Source: an uncultured beta proteobacterium (GTDB taxonomy: Bacteria > Pseudomonadota > Gammaproteobacteria > Burkholderiales > Burkholderiaceae_C). Taken from it: a DNA stretch of 61,685 bases. Numbering within the stretch: the first letter of the stretch is position 1; each line of letters begins with the position of its first letter. This document shows, piece by piece, positions 8,547-21,300 of this stretch. The translations under genes and the position numbers were made by a program. Where the stretch lies: positions 1 through 61,685 of the forward strand of contig CAIRBF010000082.1 in the NCBI GenBank assembly GCA_903876715.1, read 5' to 3'. Under the pieces are notes generated by a model, which saw only the letters and a program-made list of their open reading frames with translations, had not been told where the DNA came from and ran no database searches.

Positions 8547-8586
8547 ATCCTAGTACCACTTGGTGCGATGGGCAAGTGTGCCCATC
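8547..8586 (-). promoter_or_regulatory. Predicted sigma-70 promoter with an operator palindrome over the -35 box
   Basis: On the minus strand TTGCCC (8575-8570) and TAGGAT (8552-8547) are separated by exactly 17 bp, upstream of the Gfo/Idh start at 8518. The -35 box lies inside a perfect inverted repeat, GATGGGCA-N4-TGCCCATC (8567-8586). A second short dyad, ACCA-N2-TGGT, sits between the two boxes. A repressor bound here would block RNA polymerase, so control of the catabolic operon by a pathway regulator is likely. No regulator gene is adjacent. Nothing else is evident in the gap 8519-8663. Confidence 0.6.
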
Positions 8587-8663
8587 CCGCCATGTCGGTC
8601 TCGCTCACGCGCCGCGGGGGACCTCGAGCGCCGATTCCCGGGCCATGGCCCGGCCGCGGGCGC

Positions 8664-10817
8664 TCAGAACCCGAGTTCCCGTACCACCACTGACGCCGCC
8701 TGCCGCAGGTAGCGCAAGGCAGGGGCTTCGGCGCGGGCGTGGACGGTGACGATGCCGCGCCAGCTGCGCCCGGACAACGGTGTGGGCACGGCACCTCCAG
8801 GCATCTCGAGTTCGAAGCGCACGCGATAGACGGCGCGCTCGGGCACCAGCTGACCGGCTCGCTCCCGCACCGGGATGTGTCCACCCGCCGGAGCCGCCAG
8901 CTCTGCCTGGGGCAGTGTGCGGGTGGCGTCCCGGTCGATCTCGCGCACGCGCAGCTTCAGCAGCGGGCCCGCGCCGCTGTCGGTGACGAAGCTCGCGCTG
9001 TCGTCTGGAGCGATTCGGCGCACCGCCTCCTCGTCCAGCCAGGTCTCCACCATCCAGGGCGTGCCCTCGCGCACCAGCAGCGCGATTCGCTCGCGTGGTG
9101 CCAGCCACTGGCCGGTCTGCAGATCCGGATGCAGGTTGCGCAGCTGGCCGTCGAAGGGTGCGCGAGGGGCGTAGCTCATGAGCTCGGTGTCCACGCTCGC
9201 CAGCTCGGCCTGCGCGGTGGCGAGGGTCTCGCGCGTCACCAGCATGCGCTGACGCGTCTGCGCGTCGAAGCCTGCGGAGGCCGTCTGCTGTCGCAACTGC
9301 TCCACGCGTGTGTTGAGCGCCTGGCGGCGCGTGTTCAGGTCGGGCACGTGCAGCCGGGCGATCACGGCGCCCTTTGGGACCCGATCGCCTTCGCCGAAGG
9401 CCAGGGCGTCCAGCCGGGCGCCCGCGGGCGCATGCACGGGCCAGGCGTCCGCCGGCCGAAGCAGTGCGCTGGCGCCGATGCGCCCGGGCCAGGGAACGAA
9501 CAGCAGTCCCACCAGCGCCAATGCCACCATCAGGCTGACCCAGGTGCGGCCCTGCTGGGCGATGCGTTGCCGGCGCTGCGCCCAAGCCTGCAGCTCGCCG
9601 CGCACCGGCCGCCAGATGAACCAGGCGATCTCCACCACGAACAGGAAGACTCCCAGCAGCTTGAAGAACAGGTGGTACACCATCAGGGCGATGCCGACGA
9701 ACAGCACCAGCCGGTAGATCCAGGTCGCGTAGGCGAAGGCGACCATCCATCGCGCCCGCCGCGGCGGCACGGGCTCGGGCGGCTCCTCGCCGAGCGAGAA
9801 CAGCCGCTCGCGCAATTGCCAGCGCGCGAGCGCGAAACAGCGCTCGTGCAGGTTGGGCATGTCCAGCAGGTCCGACAAGATGAAGTAGCCGTCGAAGCGC
9901 ATGAAGGGGCTGGCATTGATCGCCAGCGTCGCGACCCAGCTCGTCGTCGCCAGCACGAAGGCCGCCGAGCGCGCTGCCCCGTCGGGCAGCAGCGCCCAGG
10001 CGACGGTGGCCCAGGCGGCGAGCGCAAGCTCGGTCACGATCCCGGCGCTGGCCACCCTCAGTCGCTGGCGCGCGTCGGTCAGGCGCCAGCTCTCGTTCGT
10101 GTCGGTGTAGGCCATGGGCCACAGCACGAGGAAGGCCACGCCCATCGTCGGCACACGGCAACCCAGGCGCTTGGCCGTGAAGGCGTGGCCCAGTTCGTGC
10201 AGCACCTTCACAGCCGCCAGCGCAAGCGCGTAGGCGGCCAGTCCCTCGAGACTGAAGGTGTCCACCAGCTGTGCGACGAAGCCGTCCCACTGGCGCACCA
10301 CCTGCAGCAGCCCGAACCCGAGGGCCAGCAGCGTGGCGACCGAAAAGGCTGGCGTGGCGAACCACGCGGCTACGCCCTGCCAGCGCCCAAGCCAGGCATC
10401 GGGCCGCACCAGCGGCACACGGAAGAACAGGTAGTGGTGCAGCAGCCAGCTCCAGGGCGTGCCCCGCAGCCGGGCCAGGCGCTCGGCCAGCTTGGCAGCC
10501 TGGCCGGTACCGGCGGGCTGCAGCAACTGGTGCTGCACGAGGAAGTCCGCGACCGCACGCACCTCGGCGGCTTCCAACTCCAGCGTCGTCGCCTGGGCCA
10601 CCGCGTCGGCGATCGCTTGCGCCTCGCCCAGGCTCCAGTGGCGAAGGACCTCGAAGGTGGGCCAGTCGATGCGGAAGAACTGGTTGCGTGCCGGGTCGTG
10701 CAGCGTCCAGCTCGGCTGGCCGTCGGGCAGAACGGGGCCGGGCAGCAGGTCGAGCTCCTCCCGCAAGGACGGCAGTGTCAGGCCTTGAGCGTGGCCGGGG
10801 GCGGCGGCAGCGTTCAC
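8664..10817 (-). CDS. PqqD-like / M50 metalloprotease / HlyD-adaptor fusion (export component)
   Basis: A 717-aa membrane protein with three parts. Residues about 15-100 resemble a PqqD-type peptide-binding domain ([31 protein letters not shown]). Residues about 120-430 are a multi-pass M50/site-2-protease-like region with the zinc motif HELGH at 207-211 and the second metal-site Asp in [18 protein letters not shown] (Asp309). Residues about 430-717 are a HlyD/barrel-sandwich adaptor with a helical hairpin ([19 protein letters not shown]). Proteins of this layout are annotated as putative peptide zinc metalloproteases. It starts with GTG 55 bp after the GAF-HlyD gene and closes the operon of the 6,014-aa protein. 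I infer a role in handling or exporting that protein. Whether it cleaves it is unknown. Confidence 0.88.
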   Translation of the reverse strand: MNAAAAPGHAQGLTLPSLREELDLLPGPVLPDGQPSWTLHDPARNQFFRIDWPTFEVLRHWSLGEAQAIADAVAQATTLELEAAEVRAVADFLVQHQLLQPAGTGQAAKLAERLARLRGTPWSWLLHHYLFFRVPLVRPDAWLGRWQGVAAWFATPAFSVATLLALGFGLLQVVRQWDGFVAQLVDTFSLEGLAAYALALAAVKVLHELGHAFTAKRLGCRVPTMGVAFLVLWPMAYTDTNESWRLTDARQRLRVASAGIVTELALAAWATVAWALLPDGAARSAAFVLATTSWVATLAINASPFMRFDGYFILSDLLDMPNLHERCFALARWQLRERLFSLGEEPPEPVPPRRARWMVAFAYATWIYRLVLFVGIALMVYHLFFKLLGVFLFVVEIAWFIWRPVRGELQAWAQRRQRIAQQGRTWVSLMVALALVGLLFVPWPGRIGASALLRPADAWPVHAPAGARLDALAFGEGDRVPKGAVIARLHVPDLNTRRQALNTRVEQLRQQTASAGFDAQTRQRMLVTRETLATAQAELASVDTELMSYAPRAPFDGQLRNLHPDLQTGQWLAPRERIALLVREGTPWMVETWLDEEAVRRIAPDDSASFVTDSGAGPLLKLRVREIDRDATRTLPQAELAAPAGGHIPVRERAGQLVPERAVYRVRFELEMPGGAVPTPLSGRSWRGIVTVHARAEAPALRYLRQAASVVVRELGF

Positions 10818-10872
10818 CGGCAGGCGTCGGCGCGCGGGCCTGGGCGGCGGGCGGGTGGCATGCGGCTGGGCC

Positions 10873-12273
10873 TCACCAGCCGAGCGTCGAGCGCAGCGTG
10901 GCCAGCGGCCGGCGCAGCGCCCAGTAGATGGCCGGCGCGCGCTCGCCTTGCAGCTTGGCCGTGCCCTTCAGCCCCACGCGGTGAGTCGTCGGCGCCGCGA
11001 GTGTGGCGCGCACTCGGTAGGCGTAGCTGCCGTCCGGGCGCTGCGCGGCCTCGTGGGCAACCAGGCGCAGCCGCGCGGCCACCGGCGCGAGCGGGCTCGC
11101 GTTCAGGTACAGCAGGACCGACGTGCCCGGTTCGAGCGCGATCGCGTCGGCGATCGGCAGCCAGGCCTCGATTTCGACGTCGTCGACGCGTGCGATGCGC
11201 AGGACGCGCTCGCCCAGCGTGATCGGCCGCCCGATCCACTCCGTCGTGTCGTCCAGCAGCACGACCCCGTCCTGCGGCGCGAGCACGCGCGAGCGCTCGA
11301 GCTGTCGCCGCAGCGCAGCGGCCTCGGCCCGCCGCTCCTCGACGCGACCGCTGAGCAGTGCGAGCTGCGGTCGCACGCGCGGATCGCCCAGCGCCTGCTG
11401 CGTGGTCTGGCGCAGCTCGGTTGTTGCTGTGGCCAGGGCCTGTTGCGCCACGTCGAGCCGGCTCTGGATCACGGCCTCGTCGAAGCCGAACAGCGGCGCG
11501 CCCCGCCGCACGAGCTGGTTCGGTTGCACGTGGAAGACGTCGATGACGCCGTCCATCGGCGCGCGTACGACCGTGGGCTGGCGCGGCACGAGTTCGCCCG
11601 GCGCCAGCACCGACAGGCGCACCGGCCACAGGGCCACCATGGCCAGCGCCGCCGCCCCCCAGAGGGCCGGGTGGCGCCAGCCGCGCCGCGGTGCGGGCAG
11701 CGCACCGGCGGTCTCGCGTCCCCACAGACGCCAGCGGCGCTGCGAATGGGCGTGGCGCAAGGCTTGGCGCGCGTGCCACCAAGCTGCGGCCCACTCCTGC
11801 CACAGCGCCGCGTCACGCGACGTGAAGGGGTCCTCGCGTGCCAGCAGCAGACCGCCCTGGCCGGCAGTACCCTCGCTGGGGCTGCCCGACACCGCGACCC
11901 ACAAGGCATGCGCTGGCCACCACTGCGCCCACGGCGCAGCCAGTTCGGGCGGCAGGTCGTGCGCGGCCAGCGCCCGTGGCCCGGCGGCGCTCGCTCCGCG
12001 TGCTTCAGTGACCTTCAGCGCGGCATCGGCGCCGTGGCAATGGCGCGCGAGGGCCGAAACCCACTGCGCGTAAGGCGCGTTGACCTCGGGCTGAACGAGG
12101 CCGGACAGGGTCTTCAAGCCGCCGTCGGCCCACCACAGCGCCGCCTGGCGGTAGGGCGTCAGCGCGACACTGCCGTTGACGAGCAGGAAGGCCAACTCGG
12201 CCTCGCTGCGGGCCTCGCGCGCCTGCCGGCACAGTCCCAGCAGGGCCATGACCGGGTCGACTGGTTCGTTCAT
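10873..12273 (-). CDS. HlyD family membrane adaptor with an N-terminal GAF-like cytosolic domain
   Basis: A 466-aa protein. About 190 N-terminal residues ([30 protein letters not shown]) look like a GAF-type sensory domain. A single membrane span follows near 203-222 ([19 protein letters not shown]), then a periplasmic HlyD/biotinyl-lipoyl-like adaptor ([20 protein letters not shown], a helical hairpin, [15 protein letters not shown]). A cytosolic sensor fused to a membrane-fusion protein is unusual, since classical type I adaptors have only a short cytosolic tail. It begins 48 bp after the giant gene's stop and ends 55 bp before the M50 fusion, so all are cotranscribed. It most likely bridges the inner-membrane M50 protein and the TolC-like outer-membrane protein; the GAF ligand is unknown. 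Confidence 0.82.
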   Translation of the reverse strand: MNEPVDPVMALLGLCRQAREARSEAELAFLLVNGSVALTPYRQAALWWADGGLKTLSGLVQPEVNAPYAQWVSALARHCHGADAALKVTEARGASAAGPRALAAHDLPPELAAPWAQWWPAHALWVAVSGSPSEGTAGQGGLLLAREDPFTSRDAALWQEWAAAWWHARQALRHAHSQRRWRLWGRETAGALPAPRRGWRHPALWGAAALAMVALWPVRLSVLAPGELVPRQPTVVRAPMDGVIDVFHVQPNQLVRRGAPLFGFDEAVIQSRLDVAQQALATATTELRQTTQQALGDPRVRPQLALLSGRVEERRAEAAALRRQLERSRVLAPQDGVVLLDDTTEWIGRPITLGERVLRIARVDDVEIEAWLPIADAIALEPGTSVLLYLNASPLAPVAARLRLVAHEAAQRPDGSYAYRVRATLAAPTTHRVGLKGTAKLQGERAPAIYWALRRPLATLRSTLGW

Positions 12274-12321
12274 CGTCTCGCCGCGATTGGGGGGGGCTGG
12301 AGGTCAGGAGTGCGGCGACGC

Positions 12322-15300
12322 TCAGCGGCGGACTCGCTTCGTGGCGACGGCATCGGCAGCCGTGCGGTCGGACAGCGGCGCCCGGAGGGGCTGACGCGAG
12401 GCGGTCTCGGCGCCCGCCGAAGTGCTGCGGCTGGCGCTTGCGGGCTCGGCCGGGGCCAGCGTACCGCTGCCCAGCGGGCGCAGACCGCTGGCGCCGGCCG
12501 CGCCGAGCTGGTCGCTCAAGCCTGGCCGTCCCGGGTTGACCATCACCGCCGACGTCACCTTGACCTTGAACACCGCAGCCGCCTCCCGCCCGGCCTGGTC
12601 GCGCGCGGTGACGCGGATGTCCAGATCGCCGGCGTAGCCCGCGGGCGGCGTCACCCGGAAGGTGCCGGTGCGGGCGTCGAAGACGATCCACGCCGGCAGC
12701 GTGCGCCCGTCGGCCAGCCGGGCATCGAGCCTGAGCACCGCCTCTGCACTGGTGTGCGCGAAGGTGTCGGCCGGGATCGTGAACGTGACCGTCCGGTTGC
12801 TCGGGAAGAACTGGTCGGCGATAGGCCGGTACAGGGACAGCCCGGCACGCGTGGCGTCGACGACCACGGCCTGGAAGCCGGCTCCGCTGGTGAAGCCATC
12901 AGCCCAGGTCGCGCGCTCGGGCAGGCCCAGCGTCGAGGGTCGCAGGACCATCAGGGCCGAGTTGAAAGGGCTGGGCGCCGTGCCCGTAGCGACCACCGCC
13001 TCGGGCCATGGCGGGCTGGCGTCCGATGAGCGGGTGGCGTCGACCGCGCCCGCCATGCGCGAAGTCGCCAGGGCCGATGCAGGGGGGCGATCGTCGGTCG
13101 TCCGCCCGGCTGCATCGACGCTGCCGTCGTTGCGGAAGACCACGCCGGTGCCGTCGTCGCGCAACGTCGCGACGCCTTCGGCGACGAGCCCGCCGGTGGT
13201 GCGCACGAGGAGCCTGAAGGTCTCGGCGCCTTCGTTCAGCGTGTCGTCGACCAGCGGTGCGCGCGCGAGCAGGACGCCGCTCTGCGACAGGCGGAGTTCT
13301 GTCCCCTGCGAGGCGCGAGACCACGTGCGGCCGCCATCGGCCGAGACCTCGATGCTGCCGCCATAGTCGATGCCGGCGCCGCGGGCGCTGCCGTCGGCCA
13401 GCGACAAGGTGACGATCTGGTCCGCAGCCCCACGGATCTCGAAGCAGCTCCATGGCGAAGCCTCGTTGACCTGCGGACTGGTCACGCTCAGCGGCCGCCG
13501 GTCGTCGCGCTCGTTGACGAAGACCGGCAGCACCGGGTCGGCCAGGCGGCCGGTTACGGTGTCGCTGTCGCCGAAACGGTTGTCGGTGATGACGATGTCC
13601 AGCAGCAGCCGGCCATCGGCAGAGCGGGCCAGCAGCGCGCCGTCGCCACCCGGCGAGCGGCGCGTGAAGTCGATCCAGCCGGGTTGGTCGATCGTGTTGC
13701 CGTCCAGGTCGCGCAGCGGCATCCCAGCCTCGCGGTAGTGCCCGATCGTCGTTGCGTCCACCCACTTGACGAAGCCGAGGTAGCTGCGCTCGCTCTCGCC
13801 GCTGCGGGAGATGTCGATCGTGAAGCGCCACTGCACGCCCTCGCGTGTGGGGTCGACGTCCCCGTCGAGGGCGGCGGTGTCCGCGGCCAGGCTCGCGGTG
13901 AAGGACAGCGGGCTCCACGCCGGCCCGAAGTGGAAGCGGGTCTCGAAGTCTGTCGCCTGTGCCTCGGACATGGCCCGCACCTGCACGTCGCCGACCTGGA
14001 CGCTTTCCAGGGGCCGGCCGCTTCCCTCACGCGAGGCCTCGGCCACCAGGGTCACGATCGACTGCGTGCCCTCCAGGGTTGCGGGGTCGGCGTTGGCGCG
14101 CGTGAAGGCCGCGTGGCCGGTCCACGCGAAGGTCACGACGGCGCTCTGCGCCGCGTCGGCGCGGCCGTCGGCGTTGAGGTCGCCGGCCAGCCCGGCTTGC
14201 ACGCGCAGCGTGAGCGCCGACCCCTCGGCGCTCGCTTCCAGTTGGGCCGGCAGCAGGGTGTAGGCGCGGGATTGCAAGCCCTGCGCCTCCCCGCTGACGC
14301 GACTGGCCAGCACGCCCTCGGTGCGGGTCGGAATGCCGTCGATGTCGGCGTCGGGGCCGCTTGCCAGTGCAGCGCCGAACTGCTCGGCGCCTGCGCCGAC
14401 CGTGTAGCGGACCTGTGCCGGCTGCGACGCCGTGTGGCCGTCGGAGATGGTGTACTCGAAGCCGTCGCTGCGCCAGTCGGTCTCTGTCACCTCGGCCACG
14501 GTCGCTGCGGGCTGGCCGGCCTCCTGCGGCCCGGGGACGTAGCGCAGCGCCCCGGCCTGCAGGGCCTGCAGCGTCACGCGTGTCGGCGCGGCGAGCGCCT
14601 GCCAGGAGCCGTCGTCCTGGCGCAGTTCGAGGGTGCCCGAGCTCGGCAGCGGCGTGACGACGAAGGCCCGCCCGGCATGTGCGTAGGCGCTCTGCCCGTC
14701 AGCCCGCAGGAAGAGCGTTCCGTGACCGAGGTCGACCTCGCGCCAGCCCGCCTGTGCGGGACGGTCGAGGGCTGTGCTGGAAGCCAGGGCCTCGAAGGGC
14801 TTTCCGTTCACGCTGGCCACGCGCAGCGCATCGGCGTCGACGTCCGAGTCGCTGGCGGCGACGAGAGCCCCTTCGACGACGCCTCCGAGCGCCGGGATGA
14901 AGGCGTCGTCCACGGCGGCTGGTACGTCGTTCGTGCCGACCAGCGTGATCGCCAGGTCGCGTGTGGTCGTCGAGCGGGCCGATCCCGAGTCGTCGCTCAG
15001 CGTCAGGCGCCAGGTCGCCACGACGGACTGGTCCTGCCCGAGATGTTGCACGAGCGCGTTGTCGAGCGCGAAGTCCCAGCGCAGCGTGCCGGCGTTCGCA
15101 TCGTGGGTGGCGCCTGCGCCCGACAGGCTCAGCGCCTGGTCCAGCGCCGCGCGCAGCGCCACCCCCGTCGCGCCTGTCGCCCCTGCGCCCTGGACGCCCA
15201 GGAGCTCGACGCTGGCGCGTACGCGCTGGCCAGCGTCGGCGTCGGCGAAGTCGACCGTGCCGCCATCGCGCAGCATGGCCGCGCCGGCGCCGTCCTCGAC

Positions 15301-18300
15301 GACGCGGCCCGTGGGCGTGGGCGTGGTGATCGCCGGCGCGTCGTTGGCGCCGTTCAAGGTGATCGTCAGGTCCTGGAAGCGCGTCGAGTCAGGGCTGCTG
15401 CTGTCGTCGGTGAAGGCGATGCGCCAGGTGGCGCTTACCGATTGGCCCGTCGACAACGATTGCGCGAGCGCGGCTTGAAGTGCGAAGTGCCAGTCGAGCG
15501 TGCCCCCGGGCGCCGCGGCGCCCGTGCCGGCGCCGCTCAGCGTCAGCGCCTGGGCGAGCGCTACGTCGAGCGCAGCGTCCTCCGGCGTGCCGGCTGCGCG
15601 TACGATGGCCGGCGCGCCGACGCTGGCGCGCACGAGATCGCCTTTGTCGGCGTCGCTGAAGCCGATCGAGCCGGTTTCGACCAGGCGGCCCTGAGCGTCG
15701 GGCATCCCGTCCTCGGACAGGCCGACGGCTGCGCGTGCGGTCTGGACCGAGGGGCTGTCGTTGGCGCCGCTGATCGTCACGACGACGTCCTGGTAGGCCG
15801 TGGCAGCGTGGTCGCCCGAACCGTCACCCAGGCCGACTCGCCAGGTCGCCGTGACCACCTCGCCGGCGCCGAGGAAGCGCGCGAAGCGATTGTCGAGCTC
15901 GAGAGCCCAGGGCAGGGTGCCGTTGGCGGGCGCGCCGAGTTCGAGCGCAGCGGACAGTGCCTGGCGCAGGGCCTGGCCGTCTGCGCCGTCGAGGTCGACG
16001 CCGACCGAGGCGTGAATGGAGGCGAGCTCGAAGGCCTCGACCCGCACCCGGTCGCCGCTGTCACCATCGGTGTAGGCCAGCGCTCCCTGGTCGAGCAGGC
16101 GGCCCGACGCCGGATCGACCTGACCCTGGGTCACGCTGCCGGCGTTGTCGCCGGGGCGCGCCTGCACCGCGTCGTTGGCACCGTGGATCGTGACGATGAC
16201 GTCCTGCGTCGCCGTGCCGTTGGCGGCGCCGTCGCTGACCGCGAGGCGCCAGGTGGCGATGACGGACTGACCTTGTCCCAGTCGTTGCACGAGCGCGTTG
16301 TCGAGTGCGAAGTCCCAGCTCAGCGTGCCAGCGGCGGCGCCGTCGCCCGACAAGCGCAGCGCATCGGCCAGGCCCTGGCGAAGCGCATCGTCGATCACGG
16401 CACCACCGGCAGGCTCAGCGGCGACGAAAGTGACGCTGGCCCGCACGCTGCTGCCCGCGTCGTCGTCGGCGTAGCGCAGCGAGCCCTGGTCGCGCAGCTG
16501 GTCCGAGCCTGGCGCGGTCAGGTCCTCGGTCACGCTGCCCGCCACATCAACCACGGTCAGCACCGGCGCGTCGTTGGCGCCGTCGATCGTGATCACGATG
16601 TCCTGCGTGGTCGTGGCGTCGGTCTCGCCGCTGTCGTCGGTGAAGCTCACGCGCCAGGTGGCCTGAAGTCCCTGGCCCGGTGGCAGCGCCTGGACGAGCG
16701 ACGCGTCCAGGCCGAAGGACCACGCCATGGTGCCCGCGCGGGCGCCTGTTCCTGCGTCCTGCCCGGCGAGTTCGAGGGCGCTGGCCAGGGCGGCGCGCAG
16801 GCCCGGACTCACGGCAACTCCGCCGCTGCCGCTGACGTCGATGAGACCAACGCTGGCGCGCACCCGTTGGCCCGCATCGGCGTCGGTGAAGGTGATCGAG
16901 CCGGTTTCGACCAGGCGCGGCGGGACGCCGGTGCCCTCGTCTTCGCCCAGTCGGGCGATCACCTTCAGGGGCGTCACCCGCGGCTTGTCATTGGCTCCGC
17001 GCACGGTGACGACGACGTCTTGGAAGCTCGCCGGCTCCAGGCTGCCGGGTTCGTCGCTGAAGCCGATGCGCCAGGTGGTGGTGACCGACTGGTCGGGGCC
17101 CAGGAACTGCACCAACGCGTTGTCGAGCGCGAAGACCCATTCGACGCTGCCCGCGGCCGCTGCTGGTGTCGATCCCGTGCCGGCGCCGCTCAAGGTCAGT
17201 GCGCCAGCCAGCGCGTTCTTCAGTGCCTGCCCGTCCGCGGAGTCTAGGTTCACGCCGCCGGTACCGATGAAGCGGATGGATTTCGGCGGCGCGACGTAGA
17301 CCCGGTCGCCCGAGTCGGGGTCGGCAAAGGCCAGCGCGCCGCGGTCCCGCAGCCATGCCGGGGTGCCCGAGATGACGTCCTCCCGGACCTCGCCCTCGGC
17401 ATCGACCAGGGTCATGGCCGGAGCGTCATTGGCGCCGCGCAGGGTCACGGTCACATCCCGGGTAGCCGTCGGTCCGCCGGTGCCATCGTCCCCGCTGAAG
17501 ACGATGCGCCAGGTCGCGGAGACCGTCTGGCCGGCGTCCAGGTATTGCACGAGCGCGTCGTCGAGGGAGAAGTCCCAGCTCAGCGTGCCTGCGGCCGCTG
17601 CCACCGCAGAGCCGTCGCCCGAGACCGTGAGCGCCGCGGCCAGGGCCTGGGCCAGCTCCGCGCTGACGTCTGCGCCGCCCGAAGCGCTGCTGCCCAGCAG
17701 CGCGACCTGCGCGCGCACGCGCTGGGTCGCATCGACAGCGCTGAACTCGACCGTACCGCCGTCGCGCAGACGCGCCGGGGTGCCGCTGGTGGCGTCCTCG
17801 GTGACGCTTCCGCTGGTATCGGCCTTCCCGATGGCGGGGGCGTCGGGCGCGCCTGCGAGCGTGACAGTGATGTCCTGCGCGCGCGTTCCCTCCGGCAGGC
17901 CGCTGCCGTCGCTGAAGCTCAGTCGCCACGTCACGCTCACCGACTGGCCGGCCGCCAGCGACTGCGCCAGCGCCGGGTCGAGCTCGAAGTGCCAGGCCAG
18001 GGTGCCGGCGTTCGTGCCTACGCCGGTGCCGGCGCCCGACAGGCGCAGCGCCTGCGCGAGCGCGGCGTCGAGTACGGCGTCGGCCGGCGCGCCGCCAGCG
18101 CGCCGGAATTCATGCAACGCAAGGCTGGCGCGTACCCGGTCGCCCGCGTCCGGGTCGCTGAAGGCGATGGAGCCGCCGTCGCGCAGCCGGCTCGGCGTGC
18201 CGCTCGCGCCGTCTTCAGAGACCGTGCCGGTGACGTCCACCGGTGCCAGCGTCAGGGCGTCGTTGGCGCCGGTGATCGTGACGGCGACGTCGCGGAAGGT

Positions 18301-21300
18301 CGTGGCGCCGGCACTGCCTGAGTCGTCGCTGAACTGCAGCCGCCAGGTGGCGGTCAGCGATTGCCCGGCGGACAGGAACTGCACCAGCGCCGGGTCGAGT
18401 TCGAAGCGCCAGTTCACCAGACCCTCGGCGGCGGCCGTCTCGGTGCCCGGCCCGCTGAGCGTGAGCGCGCCGGTGAGCGCGTCGGCCAGCGCCGCGCTGA
18501 CCACCACGCCGCCGGAGCCAGCGACCCCTTGCAGCGATGCGCGGACCTGGACACGCTCGTCGCGGTCGGGGTCGGCGAAGCCCAGCGTACCGTCCGCCAC
18601 CAGACTGCTTGCGCCGGCGGGCGCGTCCTCGCCCACGGAGACGCCCGCAGGCGCTGCGCCGACCGTGGGTGGGTCGTTGGCGCCCTGCACGGTCACGGTC
18701 ACGTCCTGGGTCGCGGAAGGGTCGTCGGCGAGCGCGATGCGCCAGCGCGCCTGCACGGCCTCGCTGGCGCGCAGGCCTTGCACCAGCGCGTTGTCGAGCG
18801 CGAAGGACCACGGGATCAGGCCCACACGGGTGACTGGATCGACGACGGCCGTGCCGACCTGCAGCGCCGACGGCAAGGCCGTGGCAAGGCTGGCAGCGAC
18901 CGCAGCGCCGCCGTTGGCCGCGGCACCGAGGAAGGTGGCCGTGGCCCGGGACGGTGCCGTAGGGTCCATGCCGCTGAAGCCCACCGTGCCGGCGTCGCGC
19001 AGCGCCGGCGGGATGCCGCTCGTGCGGTCCTCGGTGACGGCGCCCAACAGGTCCGCATCCTCGAGCGCCGGGGTCTCGGCGGTGCCGACGACGCTGAACG
19101 CAAGACGTTGCGACGCGCTGGCGCCGGCGGCATCGGTGGCGGTGAGGGTGAAACTGAAGCGCAAGGTCTCGTCGGCGGCGAGGAAGTCCAGGTCGAGTCC
19201 CGACGCCAGGTAATCCCAGCGCACGCTGCCCGGGGCGAGCGCGCTGACCGCTGACAATTGCAGCACCGACTGCGTCAGTGCGGCCACGCGCGCCGTGTCC
19301 AGCACGCCGCCCGCGCGCGACCAGGCGAGGTCGCCGTTGTAGGCGACGCGCAGTTGCAGCTCCTGGCCGTCATCGGCGTCGTCCAGGCGCACGGCGCCCG
19401 ACTGCGCCAGCGTCTGCGCGCGCGCGTCCTGGGCCTCGACAAAGGCCGTGGGCGTGTCGGCACTGATCGTCGGGGCGTCGTTGGCGCCGCGCAACGTGAT
19501 GACGACGTCGCGTGCGGTGATGGCGTCCGAGGTCGCGGAGCTGTCGCCGAGCTCGATGCGCCAGGTCGCGATCAGGCTCTGGCCGGCGCCGAGGTGTCGG
19601 ACCAGTGCAGGGTCGAGGGCGAAGGTCCAGTTCACGCTCCCCGAGGCGGCGCCGCTGCCGACGCCGGCACCGGTCAACGTCAAGGCTTGCCCCAGCGCCT
19701 GTACCAGCGCGGCGTCGACGCGCGCGCCGCCCTCGCCGCTGACGCCGATTTGGCGCACACTGGCGCGTACGAGGTCGTTCGCGTCGGCGTCGCGAAAGGA
19801 CAGCGAGCCGGAATCTCGCAGCAGCGGCGGCACACCGCCGGCACCGGCCGCGTCGACGTCGCCGAGCAAGTCGGCGGCGGTGACGAGTGGCGCGTCGTTA
19901 CGGCCCTCGATCACCAGGCGCACGCGCTCGGTGCTCGTCGCTGCGGCGCTGTCCCGGGCCTGGATGTCGTAGCTGAGGGTGATGCGCTCGCCCGCGCCGA
20001 GGAAGTCCAGGTCCACGCCCTCGGCGAGGTAGTGCCAGCGCGCCGCGCCAGCCAGGCTCGAGGGCGCGGCTTCGATGCCAAACACGCCTTGTGTCAGGGC
20101 GGTGACCTGGGATGCGGTGAGCGTGCCGCCGGTCCAGGCGATGTCGCCCGCGTAGGTCCAGGCCAGCGTGACGCTGTCGCTGGCATCGACGTCGCCAACG
20201 CCGATGCCGCCGGTTTGCGTCAGCGTCTGGGCCCGGGCATCGGCTGCTTCCACCCAGGACGGTGGCGCGGCGATCTGCAGCGTCGGCGCGTCGTTGGCGC
20301 CTGCGATCAGCACGCGCACGTCCTGGGCGGTCTCGCCACCGCCCGTGTCCTGCAGGCTCACACGCCACACTGCCTCGATCGACTGCCCCGTGGCGAGCGT
20401 CTGCGCGAGGTCGTTGTCCAGGGTGAAGTCCCAGCGCACCGTTCCTGCAGCCGCACCGGCGGCGACGCCGTCCCCGGACAGCACGAGCGCCCCTGCCAAG
20501 GCTTCGCGCAGCGCCGCGTCGAGCACGGCGCCGCCTCGCGGGGAGAGCGTCTGCAGTTGCGCCCGCGCCCGGACCTTGTCGCCGGCATCCGCGTCGGTGA
20601 AGGCCAGCGTGCCGCTGTCGCGCAGGCGGGCCGGTGTGCCCGAGGTGACGTCCTCGACGACGCTGCCTTCGGCGTCGATGGCGACCACGGACGGGGCGTC
20701 GTTGCTGCCAGTGATGGTGACCGCGACGTCCTGGCTGGCGCTCGCGTCGGTGGCGCCCGAGTCGTCGATCACGCGCACGCGCCAGGTGGCGGTGAGCGTC
20801 TCGCCCGCGGCCAGGTTGTTCACCAGCGCATCAGCCAGGGCAAAGGTCCAGGTCACGGTGCCCGCGCGTGCGGCGGCCCCCACCCCGTCGCCAGCGAGAT
20901 TCAGGGCGCTTTCCAGGGCTGCCCTCATCCCGGCGTCGAGCGCCAGACCTGACGAGCGCGTGACCCCTTGCAGCGCCGCGCTCACCCGTGCGAGGTCGTG
21001 CGTGTCGGCGTCGGTGAAGGACAGCGAGCCGGCGTCGCGCAGCGTCGCGCCGCCTGAACCTTCGGCGACGGCACCGCTGACGTCGGTGGCGAAGATCACG
21101 GGCCGGTCGTTCGCGCCGTCGATCCGCACCTCGATGTCCTGCGTGGCCTGCGCGTTGGCCGCGCCGGAATCGTCGGTCACGGCGACGCGGTAGCGGGCGA
21201 GCACGGACTCATCGGCGCCCAGCCCCTGAGTCAGCGCGTTGTCGAGGGTGAAGGCCCATTGCAGCATCCCGCCTCGGGCGGCCGTGGTGGCGCCCGGGCC

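Noticed and set aside
13684-17247. Very long open frames on the strand opposite the giant gene (also 8739-11222 and 21259-23283)
   Set aside because: They are mirror images of GC-rich coding DNA: low-complexity Arg/Ala/Gly/His composition, no domains, and fully covered by well-supported genes on the other strand.
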